Part shown: positions 1-8,859 of the stretch, piece after piece
Position numbering within the stretch: the stretch's first letter is position 1
Layout of the letters: each line of letters opens with the position of its first letter
Assembly (NCBI GenBank): GCA_003427395.1
Contig: BFEA01000165.1
Location: forward strand, 1,699,151-1,740,584
Source of the DNA: Chara braunii
Taxonomy: Eukaryota; Streptophyta; Charophyceae; Charales; Characeae
Reading direction: 5' to 3'
DNA: 41,434 nt
Made by a program: the position numbers and the translations under genes
Notes under the pieces: model-generated
What the model was told of the DNA's origin: nothing
Databases searched by the model: none
Seen by the model: the letters and a program-made list of their open reading frames with translations, nothing else

Positions 1-376
1 TTGGACAACTGGCGCCATGCTGCAATTCGGGCGCCACTTTCAAATACTGCATTTTTCAGTTCTGCCCTCGGGGCCTTTGCAGAAATGCCCCTGGTACCGT
101 ACGTGTCACCGGTACTTATACCGGCTCCCCGTACGGTACGGGGACAAGTCTCGTACCAGTTCTCTGCTGCTGTACTTGTACTCAGTGTGACTTGCCGTTT
201 CGGCATTGGGAATCCAAGACTTCGACTTTGTGCCTTGCCACTGTGGCTGCGTCCAACCCTCAGTCCGAGTCCGTCGTGTCGAGTGAGTGAGTGTGTGTGT
301 GTGCTCTCACTCTCTCTCCCTCTCTCTCTCCTCTCCCTCGGCTCACCCTCAGCCTCACTCCCGTTACAAGGAGCAT
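1..376. other. Upstream non-coding stretch, GTAC-rich then TG/TC-rich
   Basis: No gene is supported here. Positions about 85-170 are rich in GTAC and ACCGG words and include a 17-base perfect palindrome at 127-143 (arms CCCCGTAC/GTACGGGG around one G). Positions 285-345 are a TG- then TC-rich low-complexity stretch. The open frame across this segment reads through low-complexity sequence and is not convincing as protein. Confidence 0.5.
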
Positions 377-1431
377 ATGAAAAAAATGGAAAAGAAGTGG
401 GAGAAGGAGGTGAAGATGGTAAGAAAAGTGTATGCAAAAGAAACCCAAAAGAACATGAAGTCATTAGAATTGGAGTTGAAGGACATAAAGAGTGTGGGAA
501 ACGAAACGATAAAGGAAAAAATGAAAAGTTTGAGGGTGGAAGTGGAAGCAATCGAGAAGCGACAAGAAGAAAAAGAGAAAGATATGAAGGAAGCTGAAAA
601 GTTAAGGTGGGAATTGCAAGAGGAGAAAATAAGCAACATGGGGAGAAAAGTGAAAGATATTGAAGAGAAATTGAAGGAGGTGGAGGTGAAGATGAAAAAA
701 ATGAATGAGAAGCTCGAGGCGATGAAAAGAAGGGAAAAAAAAATCAGAGAAGATAGACAGAAAAGTGAAGGACATTGAAGAGAAATTGAAGGAGGTGGAG
801 GCGAAGATGAAAAAAATGAATGAGAAGCTGGAGACAATGAAGAGAAGGGATGACAAAATAGAGAAGATGGACGAAAAAATGAATGCGATGGGGAAAAGTA
901 TTGTGAAGGAGGTGGAGAGGAAGATGATGAACGCAATGAAGGGAAAAGAGCAGGAAATGAAAAAGATAGAAGAGAAAGTAAATATGACGGGGGAATATGT
1001 TGTGGAATTGCTGAAGTCTGTTATGGTTTTGAAGGAAAAAAATGAAGGAGAAGACGAAAAATGTCAATGCAAAAGAGCGGTGGAAACAAGAAGTAAAAAG
1101 CGAAAGAGGGAGCATGTGAAAGAAGGAGAGACAGAAAGCGAAGAAAAAAATTCAATTGAAAAAATAAAGCGACAAAAGAGCAAAAGAGATTTAAAAAGAG
1201 AAAACTACTGGGCGACAAAAATTTGCTGGTATTGCTTAGAGAATTAGCATATTTCTATTACGCTGCAAGCACTACAAGTTTGATCGCAAAGTCAAGATTG
1301 TTCGCATCCGGCAACCAAAGAAGGGGAAAAACAAGGGTCGTACGCTATATTTTGATTGGAACACGGACGCGATACCTCTTGGGACGGGACGTGGCATTCG
1401 TAACATTGTGTACGAACATTTTTTGTTGTAG
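377..1431 (+). pseudogene. Frameshifted coiled-coil protein gene with basic C-terminal segment
   Basis: I do not recognise the family. The chosen start is the ATG at 377, where the highly charged helix begins. Frame 2 (377-778) and then frame 3 (about 759-1247) encode a Lys/Glu-rich, heptad-like coiled coil. A 38-residue unit (core EEKLKEVExKMKKMNEKLE) occurs twice, at about 644 and 759. The copies are 115 bases apart, and the A9 run at 735-743 has one base more than the matching place in copy 2, which accounts for the frame change. After 1200 the reading moves to frame 2 (LLGDKNLLVLLRELAYFYYA). It then moves to frame 1 from about 1255 to the TAG at 1429-1431, giving a protein-like basic segment (KFDRKVKIVRIRQPKKGK, then GRTLYFDWNTDAIPLG and GIRNIVYEHF). 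Three frame changes point to a decayed gene. Introns are possible but no good splice sites sit at the shifts. Role unknown; nothing resembling a signal peptide or membrane segment is visible. Confidence 0.55.
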
Positions 1432-2119
1432 TCCCTCAGGTAAGATGTGAAAAAAACGTACAAACAATATGCATATTGATGAAAATAAACTGTCTAATAA
1501 TGTACACAAATGTATTGTATGACAAAGTAAAATGTTGTTTAAATGTATACCTGTATTTACCATTCTTTGTTATTATAATTAATATATATGCAATGTGCAG
1601 TGTACATAGTCCTTGCAAATGTAGAATAGTTTGATATTTAACTTTTTTTTTTTTTACGTATAAAAGTTTGGTAAGTGGAGTAGGTGTGGTAGATAATGCT
1701 TGCAAAATATTTTGAAACATGATAACTACGCTATAATGAAGGTGGGGAGGGGAAAGAGAGAGAGCGTGTGCAATCGGGTGAAGTTTGTCACTTTGAGGGC
1801 TCAGTTGAACCTCTCATGAATTAGAGGATCATTTGAAATGGACCAGAAATGCGGGTTGTGTTAAGATATGATACAGAGGTAGGAAAAATAATATATATAC
1901 ATGGAGGGAGAGAGAGAGAGAAACGAGGAATATGCAAAAGTATTGTAGTTGTGGTACTCGTCACTACCCCTGCGGATCCGAAATGTGGGTTAATGTTAAA
2001 ACGATTATAAAGGGTGATCTGCCAATCATCATTTAAATACATACTTAGCTTTTGTGCGTTGCACCTGTTTAGCATAGCGGAAGAGGAGACGTAAAGCAAC
2101 GCGGGTCATGTAAAGATAG

Positions 2120-2178
<59 letters not shown>

Positions 2179-2283
2179 TGTCACAAACAGAACTGCCCGG
2201 TAAACTGTAGGCAGAGAGAGAGAAGAGGACAACAAACGAGGGGTTGTGACAAACTATTTCGTCGGAGTTTCTATATATATATA
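1432..2283. other. AT-rich non-coding stretch with (TA)n microsatellite
   Basis: No convincing gene. It contains a T11 run near 1645, a short GA run near 1910-1921 and a (TA)n tract at about 2122-2170. Two degenerate relatives of the later MITE-target repeat (a word like GAAATGyGGGTTgTGTTAA) occur near 1847-1865 and 1979-1998, so the area looks like a decayed tandem array. Confidence 0.5.
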
Positions 2284-2351
2284 TGGAGAAGCATTATACT
2301 TGTAGTACGTGTAACGTGAATTCGATGGAAATGTTGGTTGTGTTAAGCTAA
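2284..2351 (+). repeat. MITE target repeat, interrupted copy (left part)
   Basis: This segment matches 2896-2962 closely (shared words include TACTTGT.GTACGTGTAACGTG and ATGTT.GTTGTGTT). It ends in AAGCTAA, where the TAA at 2349-2351 is the left target duplication of the MITE. The sequence that should follow (TAATTGTAG) resumes at 2879 on the far side of the element. Confidence 0.7.
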
Positions 2352-2878
2352 GGCTTGGATCCCACAGCCCGACGACTGGAAAGTGGTGTTGGCCATAAAA
2401 ACCGGCCGACCGTGGTTGAAACCAATCTGCCCCATTTCGTTGAAACCCCACCGCCGCCCGATAGTTTTGGCAATGGAAAAGGGAGGGCATACCCGAATAG
2501 GAAATCGCCTCAGGGTGTTTCCGAAAAAGACACGTCCGGCGGGGGTTGTGGTTCATGGCCTGCTTGCGCAGCCAATGAAGTGTCGACAAAACGCCACGAC
2601 GTCCAGCCCGATTCTGAAAAGTGTTTGACATGCCCCCCCCCCCTGGTCGGCTGGGAGCGTTTTTGGAAAGGGAATGGAAAGAGGTAAACGTTCAATTTCC
2701 AGACGGCGGACCGAGCAGAAACGCCCCGTCAGCAAATCCGCAACCCGCTTCCAAGCTTAGCGGGGTTTGAAATTCCTTTCCAGGCCAGCCTTCCAAACCG
2801 GTTTCCAAACCGTGTGGGGTCTGGAAAACACCCCGGCGCCATAACTTTTCCAGGCCGCCGGCCATTGGAATCCAAGCG
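2352..2878. mobile_element. PIF/Harbinger-like MITE, 527 bp
   Basis: A GC- and CpG-rich block is set in AT-rich DNA. The ends form an imperfect inverted repeat of about 42 bp: GGCTTGGATCCCA... at 2352 against the reverse complement of ...TGGAATCCAAGCG ending at 2878. Similarity continues inward through a CCGrCGrC-CTGGAAA word. The element is flanked on both sides by TAA (2349-2351 and 2879-2881), the 3-bp TWA target duplication typical of PIF/Harbinger and Tourist-type elements. It has no transposase ORF, as expected for a non-autonomous element. A C11 run lies at 2633-2643. The paralogous flank at 2896-2962 has a single TAA at the corresponding place, so an unoccupied target is present in the same window. 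Confidence 0.75.
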
Positions 2879-2895
2879 TAATTGTAGATAGGGAA

Positions 2896-2962
2896 TATAC
2901 GGAGGCGTTATACTTGTGGTACGTGTAACGTGAACTCAGTGAAAATGTTAGTTGTGTTTGAG
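2896..2962 (+). repeat. MITE target repeat, unoccupied copy
   Basis: Second copy of the sequence at 2284-2351, about 612 bases downstream. It reads ...GAGCTAATTATAG with one uninterrupted TAA, whereas the first copy has AAGC-TAA, the MITE, then TAA-TTGTAG. Confidence 0.7.
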
Positions 2963-3304
2963 CTAATTATAGAAGGTCATACTTCAACTTGCGAGGGAGA
3001 CATTAACCAATATTTTGTTAGTAACTCGCCGAAAGACCTTTTATAAATGCATATGAGCGATGAATGTTATCGTAATCTGTTAGCAACTGGTATACTTAAC
3101 TCCAAGTTTAAGCACACAATTAGTCTTTTCGATCAGTAGGTGAAGGCAATATAGAAAAAAATTGTAACCGGAATATTCTGTTCAGAAAGAAAAATATGTT
3201 TCGAATGGATGTTTCAAACTGATATACATTTTCCTCTTTTTTTAAACATGTTGCAGTTGATCGATGAAATGTAAATAGTGGAAGGAGGAAATTGATGGAA
3301 AAAT
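2963..3304. other. AT-rich spacer without recognisable gene
   Basis: I see no ORF with protein-like composition, no repeat unit and no RNA gene. Composition is AT-rich with scattered short A and T runs. Confidence 0.4.
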
Positions 3305-3505
3305 GTGGAGAGAGTCTTTTACAAGGACGCGGTATTAGAGTTTGATTGCCGCCTTAACGAATGGATTGGAACATGTCAACCCGTTAACGATGTTGTGGAC
3401 TCTCTTAGCCGACGTCCGTGGGCAGAGAAGGGATATTTCTTTAGAGGGAGTGTTCTCATCGGGTGTGATTTTGGTGGAGAAATTTTGTGGAGTAGGGAGG
3501 AATGA
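3305..3505 (+). CDS. Hypothetical small protein, 66 aa
   Basis: An open frame with balanced, non-repetitive composition (MERVFYKDAVLEFDCRLNEW at the start). An overlapping frame at 3342-3635 is also open and ends in a helical, charged segment, so this may be one decayed exon shifted in frame near 3500 or chance. No domain recognised and no splice site decides between them. Low confidence. Confidence 0.2.
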   Translation: MERVFYKDAVLEFDCRLNEWIGTCQPVNDVVDSLSRRPWAEKGYFFRGSVLIGCDFGGEILWSREE

Positions 3506-3639
3506 TGGCGGAATGGAGAGTGAAGGAGAAGAAGAGAGGAAAAGCAGGATAGAAGACATTAAAAATTCGTTGCCGCCAAGAGGAACAATGCAGCGATTAG
3601 AAAAACACAACACATTCAGTCCGCCGCGAGCATGAAATT

Positions 3640-4098
3640 TAACACGAAGTCTCGAGAGAAAAGTGCAACCTTCACAAATGATTGTAACCTACCATTGCAC
3701 TAGTTTGCACAGCCTCATCGTTGTGAATCAAATTGTGAAGGGCGTGACGGAGGCGAAGGATGTTAGGGCTTGTAGCATGTGTGTAAGCATTTCAAAAATA
3801 ATACGATGGGCCACAGTAGACAGTGATCAAATCATGCCTTGATGGTTACACACTTTATCAGGCGGAGACGTTCTGCAGCCCGACGGACGATCGATCGGGC
3901 GAATGGGCAGCATAGCGTCGGAAGCGCTAGGGGATTTGTTGTCACACAATAAGGTTCGTGCCCGCCTTCATTGAGGGCCTTCTTTTCGGATTCCGCTTCG
4001 TTACAGCAAAGACGGTGGCGGATACATCTTCTCCTCCGTCAAAATTTATTTGCTTACAATCGGTTTTCAAATCTCGCAAGCGCGAATTGCAAACTCCT
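3640..4098. other. Non-coding or decayed coding stretch
   Basis: No intact gene. On the minus strand the frames following the ORF at 4099-4455 continue as short protein-like fragments down to about 3960 (for example VSATVFAVTKRNPKRRPSMK), broken by stops. This suggests the minus-strand gene was once longer. Confidence 0.3.
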
Positions 4099-4455
4099 CT
4101 ATCTCATTGCCACCAGCCTTTCAATCTGCCCACCTTGTGACAAATCAGCGTCTGGCAAAATTACCCATTCGCCCTCCACATCATTCCCACCAACAAGACT
4201 GACGCACACTGCGGCATGCAAATTCATGTTGTTAGCGGGTTCGTCATTCAATCTCGCCAATTCTTCCTCTATATTGTCCCTTTCATGATCACCCACCCCG
4301 TTTCCGCCCCATATGGGCAAACACTCACTCGTCTCATCCTGCTCGTTTACTGCAACGCCCGAACTCGTACGCCCCACCCGTAGAACGACGATCACGGGTT
4401 TCCTTTCATCCATCCTCTCGGGATTTAGAGCACCTGTTATTAGTTGTTTGACCAC
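4099..4455 (-). CDS. Hypothetical acidic protein fragment, up to 118 aa
   Basis: A minus-strand frame with balanced amino-acid composition and no low-complexity sequence (for example IVVLRVGRTSSGVAVNEQDE and LHAAVCVSLVGGNDVEGEWV). The frame opens at a stop at 4489-4491 and has no ATG before MDERKP, so the listed start is only the first GTG; it may be an exon or a 3' gene fragment. Protein-like sequence continues past its stop in broken pieces. It is almost head-to-head with the plus-strand ORF at 4477. Function unknown. Confidence 0.35.
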   Translation of the reverse strand: MVKQLITGALNPERMDERKPVIVVLRVGRTSSGVAVNEQDETSECLPIWGGNGVGDHERDNIEEELARLNDEPANNMNLHAAVCVSLVGGNDVEGEWVILPDADLSQGGQIERLVAMR

Positions 4456-4476
4456 CTCCTCGTCTACTGCACCAGT

Positions 4477-4989
4477 ATGTCGGTTGTGTCAGCAATGAGT
4501 AGAGGTGCATTAGTAGAGGTGTTGTTGACAAACGTAGACGAATATTCTTCAAAGTGGACGAAAGTGCTGCCCACGAGGTATGAGATAGCCAGAGAGGTGA
4601 ATTATTTAGACGAAGGTCGATTTGCTTATTACGTAGAGAAAAAACTAACCGAGTGTAGGCAAGGTATACCTTATCTATTGTGGAGGGCGTGGATGGCAGA
4701 TGGAAGTGAAGAGGGAGCTAGAGTTTTTTTCGAAACATTGGAGGGCACAGATATTGAGTCGAAAGACAGGATCGCAATGAAAAAGGCGTGGATGGCAGAT
4801 GGAAGTGAAGAGGGAGCTAGAGTTTTTCCCCGCGTCTTTTCGTTTTCTCTCATCTGTACTTTGCATAATCGTTCGTTTTTTTTTTCTTTTTTCGTCGTCT
4901 CTTCTTTTTCTGTCCTATGTACTTTGAGTAATCGTTCAAATGTTTTTGCTCGTTCATATGTACTTCGTGGGGATTGTCCGTTTTGGTGA
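4477..4989 (+). CDS. Hypothetical protein with duplicated 33-residue segment
   Basis: The start chosen is the ATG at 4477 (MSVVSAMSRGALVEVLLTNV); a second ATG lies at 4495. The first 120 residues look like soluble protein. A 33-residue unit beginning AWMADGSEEGARVF occurs twice, at about 4687 and 4786 (99-base offset, in frame). After the second copy the sequence turns T-rich and hydrophobic (ICTLHNRSFFFSFF) and then runs into a GA microsatellite, so the natural C-terminus is probably lost or spliced out near 4830. Family not recognised. It diverges from the minus-strand ORF just upstream. Confidence 0.35.
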   Translation: MSVVSAMSRGALVEVLLTNVDEYSSKWTKVLPTRYEIAREVNYLDEGRFAYYVEKKLTECRQGIPYLLWRAWMADGSEEGARVFFETLEGTDIESKDRIAMKKAWMADGSEEGARVFPRVFSFSLICTLHNRSFFFSFFVVSSFSVLCTLSNRSNVFARSYVLRGDCPFW

Positions 4990-5023
4990 GAGAGAGAGAG
5001 TGTGAGAGAGAGAGAGAGAGAGA
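4987..5023 (+). repeat. (GA)n microsatellite
   Basis: Nearly pure GA dinucleotide with one TGTG interruption, followed by a purine-rich stretch to about 5125 whose open frame (Glu/Asp/Lys-rich) is low complexity. Confidence 0.9.
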
Positions 5024-5129
5024 AGGAAGAGGAAGACAAGCAGGACAACAAAGAGGACGAGGATGATGACGAGGAAGAGGGGGCCGAGGGAAAAGGGGAG
5101 AAAGAAGAGGACGACCAGAAAAGGACTCG

Positions 5130-5393
5130 CCCATCATTTAATTACCACCATCTTATCTTTCGTTTTTGCCTTTCTTCTGTTATTTCGGAATTTTATATTA
5201 TTTTAATTAGAAAACCGCGTGTTTTTTAATTACGAAAAAAATGTGCGTCGACTGCATTTTGAACAAAAATACTTAATCGTTCTTAGCCTCCTGTTATCAT
5301 TTCGAATAAAGTCCTAATTTTGAAATTGCGGTTTTGGGTTCAGTTTGTAGATTAATTTTAGGTTTTTAGGTTTCACGTTTCAGATTTTCTCGC

Positions 5394-5397
<4 letters not shown>
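5130..5397. other. T-rich spacer
   Basis: No gene seen. Sequence just before the GA tract at 5399 contains GGTTTTTAGGTTT words that recur before the next GA tract (near 5540-5570). The two GA tracts therefore sit in duplicated flanking sequence. Confidence 0.4.
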
Positions 5398-5398
<1 letters not shown>

Positions 5399-5473
<75 letters not shown>

Positions 5474-5474
5474 G
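5399..5474 (+). repeat. (GA)n microsatellite
   Basis: About 76 bases of GA dinucleotide with one TA interruption. Confidence 0.95.
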
Positions 5475-5569
5475 AGACATGAGGAATCAATATTTCAATT
5501 TTCGATATCTATATTGATTTTCAGTTTGTATTTCTCGCTTTTCGGTTTTAGGTTTTAGGTTTTCTGTAC

Positions 5570-5573
<4 letters not shown>

Positions 5574-5637
<64 letters not shown>
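5574..5637 (+). repeat. (GA)n microsatellite
   Basis: About 64 bases of pure GA dinucleotide. Confidence 0.95.
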
Positions 5638-5639
<2 letters not shown>

Positions 5640-6121
5640 GTGTGAAATCCAAATTTTGATTTTTATTTTTTTTTATGAATAACGGTTCGTATATTTATTT
5701 TCCCCTATTCAGATTTTACCCAGGACGAAAACGTATAAGACGGTTCTTTAAAAAGTTCTTTCGTCGTTTCCACCGACATTTCACGAAACACAACGACTTT
5801 TGTGTTTTTTTCTTTATCCTTTGCCATTTATACAAATCAAAACATTTAATTGTCTTCCACAAATCAGTTTCATTTTCTTCATTTCCGAAATAGTATGTAC
5901 ATTCGATGTACTGTTTGGAACAATTTCGTGTGTTCCGATTTACACTTCTCCCGAGACGTGCGGTTTTTTTTTTTTTTCCTTCTCATTTGTGTGCATTCAA
6001 TTTTCCGTTCGCGACAATTCCATGTTTTCCGATTTACACTTCTTCTGATATGTGTGCTGTCCTTTTACTTTTATGATAATCACGACTCGTGATAACATTT
6101 TTTTTATTTTTTTTTTCGCAG
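5640..6121. other. T-rich, intron-like stretch
   Basis: T-rich with several long T runs. A degenerate duplication is visible: a word like TTCCGATTTACACTTCT occurs near 5935 and again near 6028. The end (6090-6121) is a strong polypyrimidine tract ending in CGCAG, which could be a 3' splice site. Confidence 0.4.
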
Positions 6122-6154
6122 GTGAAAGCGTTGCAAATCTGCACATCGATAAAG
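6122..6154 (+). other. Candidate 33-nt micro-exon
   Basis: A T-rich tract ending in CAG at 6119-6121 is followed by 33 open bases (VKALQICTSIK in one frame) and then AAAG|GTACGT, a near-consensus donor. Both signals fit a plus-strand exon of 11 codons, but no neighbouring exon could be joined with confidence. Confidence 0.2.
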
Positions 6155-6483
6155 GTACGTTGAAATCGTCATCCTCAATTGTTGTTCCGATTTTATTCTC
6201 GCAATATACTTCTCACAAAATTTTTAGTTTAAAACGCTCACAATGCACGACCACGTGGTCTATGCTTGCTGTCGTGAAGGATGGACAGTGAACTTTTCAA
6301 TTTACCCATGGCTGTTCTCTGTGGTGGGAAGCGCGGACGCAGATACTTAATTTGTATATTGTTATTCTCCTCCACGTGATTTGACATTCGTCTATGTCTT
6401 CAATACTCACCCCTCAGTTCAATGGCAGACGCAGAAAGAGAGAGAGAGAGAGTTCGTGGCGCCATAGGTCGCGCGCCATAGTC

Positions 6484-6485
<2 letters not shown>
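6155..6485. other. Spacer before GA tract
   Basis: No gene supported. A short GA run lies at about 6437-6452, followed by a palindrome-like GGCGCCATAG/GCGCGCCATAG word repeated near 6460-6482. Confidence 0.35.
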
Positions 6486-6539
<54 letters not shown>

Positions 6540-6540
6540 N

Positions 6541-6627
<87 letters not shown>
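6486..6627 (+). repeat. (GA)n microsatellite with an ambiguous base
   Basis: About 142 bases of GA dinucleotide with an N at 6540. Tract length is probably not reliable because the assembly shows uncertainty here. Confidence 0.95.
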
Positions 6628-6631
<4 letters not shown>

Positions 6632-6895
6632 TGGACAGACACGGCCAGACTCTGTTTTTCATTTTATGTGGAATCCTTCCACCTTTCTTGTCTCTTTCTT
6701 GGTATCTCTATGGACCCATCGATTGAACAAACTCAAATAAGGGATGAGGGCCGCATGATCGTTCAACCTCCACTGGCTAGAAGCAGAATCGCTGTCAACC
6801 CCATCTGTCGGCGGTCTGCTAGGGTAAATCTTTGTTCACAGTCAAAAGAGAGGGGTTAATGCTAAATATCCATTCCCCTGTTTCTTTTATCTTCT

Positions 6896-6945
6896 CTCCT
6901 CCTCCTCCTCCTCCCTCTCCTCCTTCCTCCTCTCCTGTTTTCTGC

Positions 6946-6995
<50 letters not shown>
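6896..6995 (+). repeat. CCT-rich tract and C49 homopolymer
   Basis: A CCT/TCC-rich stretch (6896-6946) leads into an uninterrupted run of 49 C at 6947-6995. The open frames across it translate as poly-Pro or poly-Gly and are artefacts of the repeat. Confidence 0.95.
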
Positions 6996-6996
<1 letters not shown>

Positions 6997-7249
6997 TCGA
7001 GGCCGGGGACCACAATCAAGGTCAGGTATCAGAAGCATGAGCATGGCACCAGTGGGGTGAGCCCCGAGGCATGGGCAGAGGACACTAGTCAGACTACTGT
7101 ATGCTACGTGTGGCGAACATACAAGGGGAGAAAGTGCCAAGCCATGTTGTCCCTGTCCTTGAGCTAGGGTAGCATGACTCGGGCCACCTTTGCGTGCAGG
7201 CTGGTGCGTATTTAGCACAACCATCGCACACTGGCTTCTGAGTCGAAGG

Positions 7250-7347
7250 CATGGGGGAAATGCCATCCGTGATTGACTCTGGTGAAGAGAGAAGCATGCA
7301 TGGGGGAAATGTCATCCGTGATTGACTCTGGTGAAGGGGGAAGCATG
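7250..7347 (+). repeat. 49-bp tandem duplication
   Basis: Two adjacent copies (7250-7298 and 7299-7347) of a unit beginning CATGGGGGAAATG and containing CCGTGATTGACTCTGGTGAAG. They differ at a few bases. Confidence 0.85.
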
Positions 7348-7349
7348 GC

Positions 7350-7818
7350 AGGAAGAACGAGAAGCTTTCTGCAAGGCAAGCATGCAGTGAAAAACTAACG
7401 AGAGCGATTTATCATGTACAGACAAAGGCACAGCTCTACGATGAACCAGCATGTGCTTCTTCGTGGAGATAGCAATGACAGTTGTAAGTTTTAACACTTC
7501 TCTCACGTTCTAGTTGTAAGCTGAAGTACAGACAAGTGCCTCTTTAGAGAGACAGAGGAGGAAAGTTTGTTTTACTGTGTTCTCACTTTCCAACTTTTGA
7601 CGTAACTCCACTCAACTGCCGATTCATCACAAACACAGACAATGACATTGTAAGACTGTTCTTACGTATATAGAACGATAAATCGTATATATAAAAACCA
7701 TAATTCGACGACCATTATTAAATATCAATATAATTCTTATATATAATCATTTAAATTATATCATTAAATCATTTGCACTGGATTTTGATGTCATATAGCT
7801 GTATTGAATGAGAAGCCT
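7350..7818. other. Non-coding stretch
   Basis: No protein-like frame, repeat or RNA gene was recognised. The last 150 bases are strongly AT-rich. Confidence 0.4.
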
Positions 7819-7925
7819 TCGGACTGTGACTGGGATGTGGGACTCGGGTCACGGATTTGGGTTTCGGACTTCGAGGTTGGGATTCAAACATGGGATTACG
7901 ACTGCCGATGGGGGAATGGAGATAG
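7819..7925 (+). repeat. Phased (TGGGAY)n block 1
   Basis: A degenerate repeat in which GGGAYT/TGGGAY-like words recur every 6-7 bases. It is the first of eleven such blocks in the window, all G-rich on the plus strand. Confidence 0.6.
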
Positions 7926-7989
7926 TAAATGGTACTCAGACCAATATACCCCAAACGCAGTTGGGTTGAGTGAGACCTACCACCCTAGG

Positions 7990-8450
7990 TGAGTTGGTAT
8001 ACCCACGAACTACCGAAATACGGATCCATCTATTGATTGAATTGTGATTTCTGCTCATTCATTTTTTCATTTTTTTTTTTTTTTTCTGTTGCTGCTTTCC
8101 TTTGCTTTCTGCTTGCTTCTGATCGTTATTGTTGTTTCAGCTTTAGCTCGTGCTCAAATGTTGTTCTGGCTGCGTTCCGTCTCCTTCCTATATATGTTAT
8201 GTTGATGTTGGTTTATGATATCCTTGCTCGTTGTTTCTTGTTCGTGGTACTTGTGATTACCTGCATCCAAATATTAAGTCTTTCAACTCTGCAAAACGTC
8301 GGTATAGTCTCTGTCATGTTTTCTGCTGGGTCATCACGAAGCTTTTTATATGTTGTTTGGATTTTCATTATTCACTTCGTTGTGCGTTTCTGTGTACGTG
8401 TTACCATATTTTTTGCATTTTTTGTTGACTGTTCTGGATGATTACCTGAG
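7990..8450. other. T/G-rich intron-like stretch
   Basis: Strongly T-rich on the plus strand. It contains a good 3' splice-like tract ending TTTCAG near 8140. Open frames read as hydrophobic low-complexity sequence and are not believed. Confidence 0.35.
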
Positions 8451-8491
8451 AAGCGCTCAATCATCCACCGCTTCGATTTGTTACATAAGTG
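8451..8491 (+). other. Candidate 41-nt exon
   Basis: A T-rich region ending in CCTGAG precedes 41 open bases (KRSIIHRFDLLHK) followed by G|GTAAGC, a good donor. The acceptor is only moderate. Low confidence without transcript data. Confidence 0.2.
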
Positions 8492-8586
8492 GTAAGCAAT
8501 CTCTCACTATTGTTTGTGCTTTTCTTCTTCCCACTCTTTCTTACGTATACCCCAACTCACGTGCGTACCTCACTGTTTGCTTTGCG

Positions 8587-8603
8587 CCCCCCCCCCCCCC
8601 CCC
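8587..8603 (+). repeat. C17 homopolymer
   Basis: Uninterrupted run of 17 C. Confidence 0.95.
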
Positions 8604-8708
8604 GCTTCACTGTCATGATGTCATTGCTCGATTTTCGGGTCACATGATGTTTGCCATGTGCACTCCACTGTTATCTGCAGAATTGTGTTGTGCTGTGTGT
8701 TGTTTGAG

Positions 8709-8844
8709 GCGGACGTCAATGTCACAAGGGGAGGACGTCAATGTTAGAAGGGTAGATGTCACAAGGGCGGACGTCATAGTCACAAGGGGGGACGTCAATG
8801 TCACAAGGGCGGACGTCAATGTCACAAAGGGAGGACGTCAATGT
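8709..8844 (+). repeat. Minisatellite of about 21 bp carrying GACGTC
   Basis: About six units of a GGACGTCAATGTCACAAGGG-type sequence. Most units contain the palindrome GACGTC; one is degenerate (GATGTC near 8754). The 21-base spacing keeps one frame open (a DVNVTRA heptapeptide), but this is a consequence of the period. Confidence 0.85.
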
Positions 8845-8859
8845 TGTGCTCACGTGAGT

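Noticed and set aside
2254-2735. Overlapping ORFs of 60-125 aa on both strands inside the GC-rich block
   Set aside because: They lie within the MITE, overlap on both strands and show no transposase motif.
6394-6726. ORFs of Arg-Glu or Ser-Leu repeats
   Set aside because: Translation of the GA microsatellite, including an N.
6832-7266. Poly-Pro and poly-Gly ORFs
   Set aside because: Produced by the C49 run; flanking residues show no domain.
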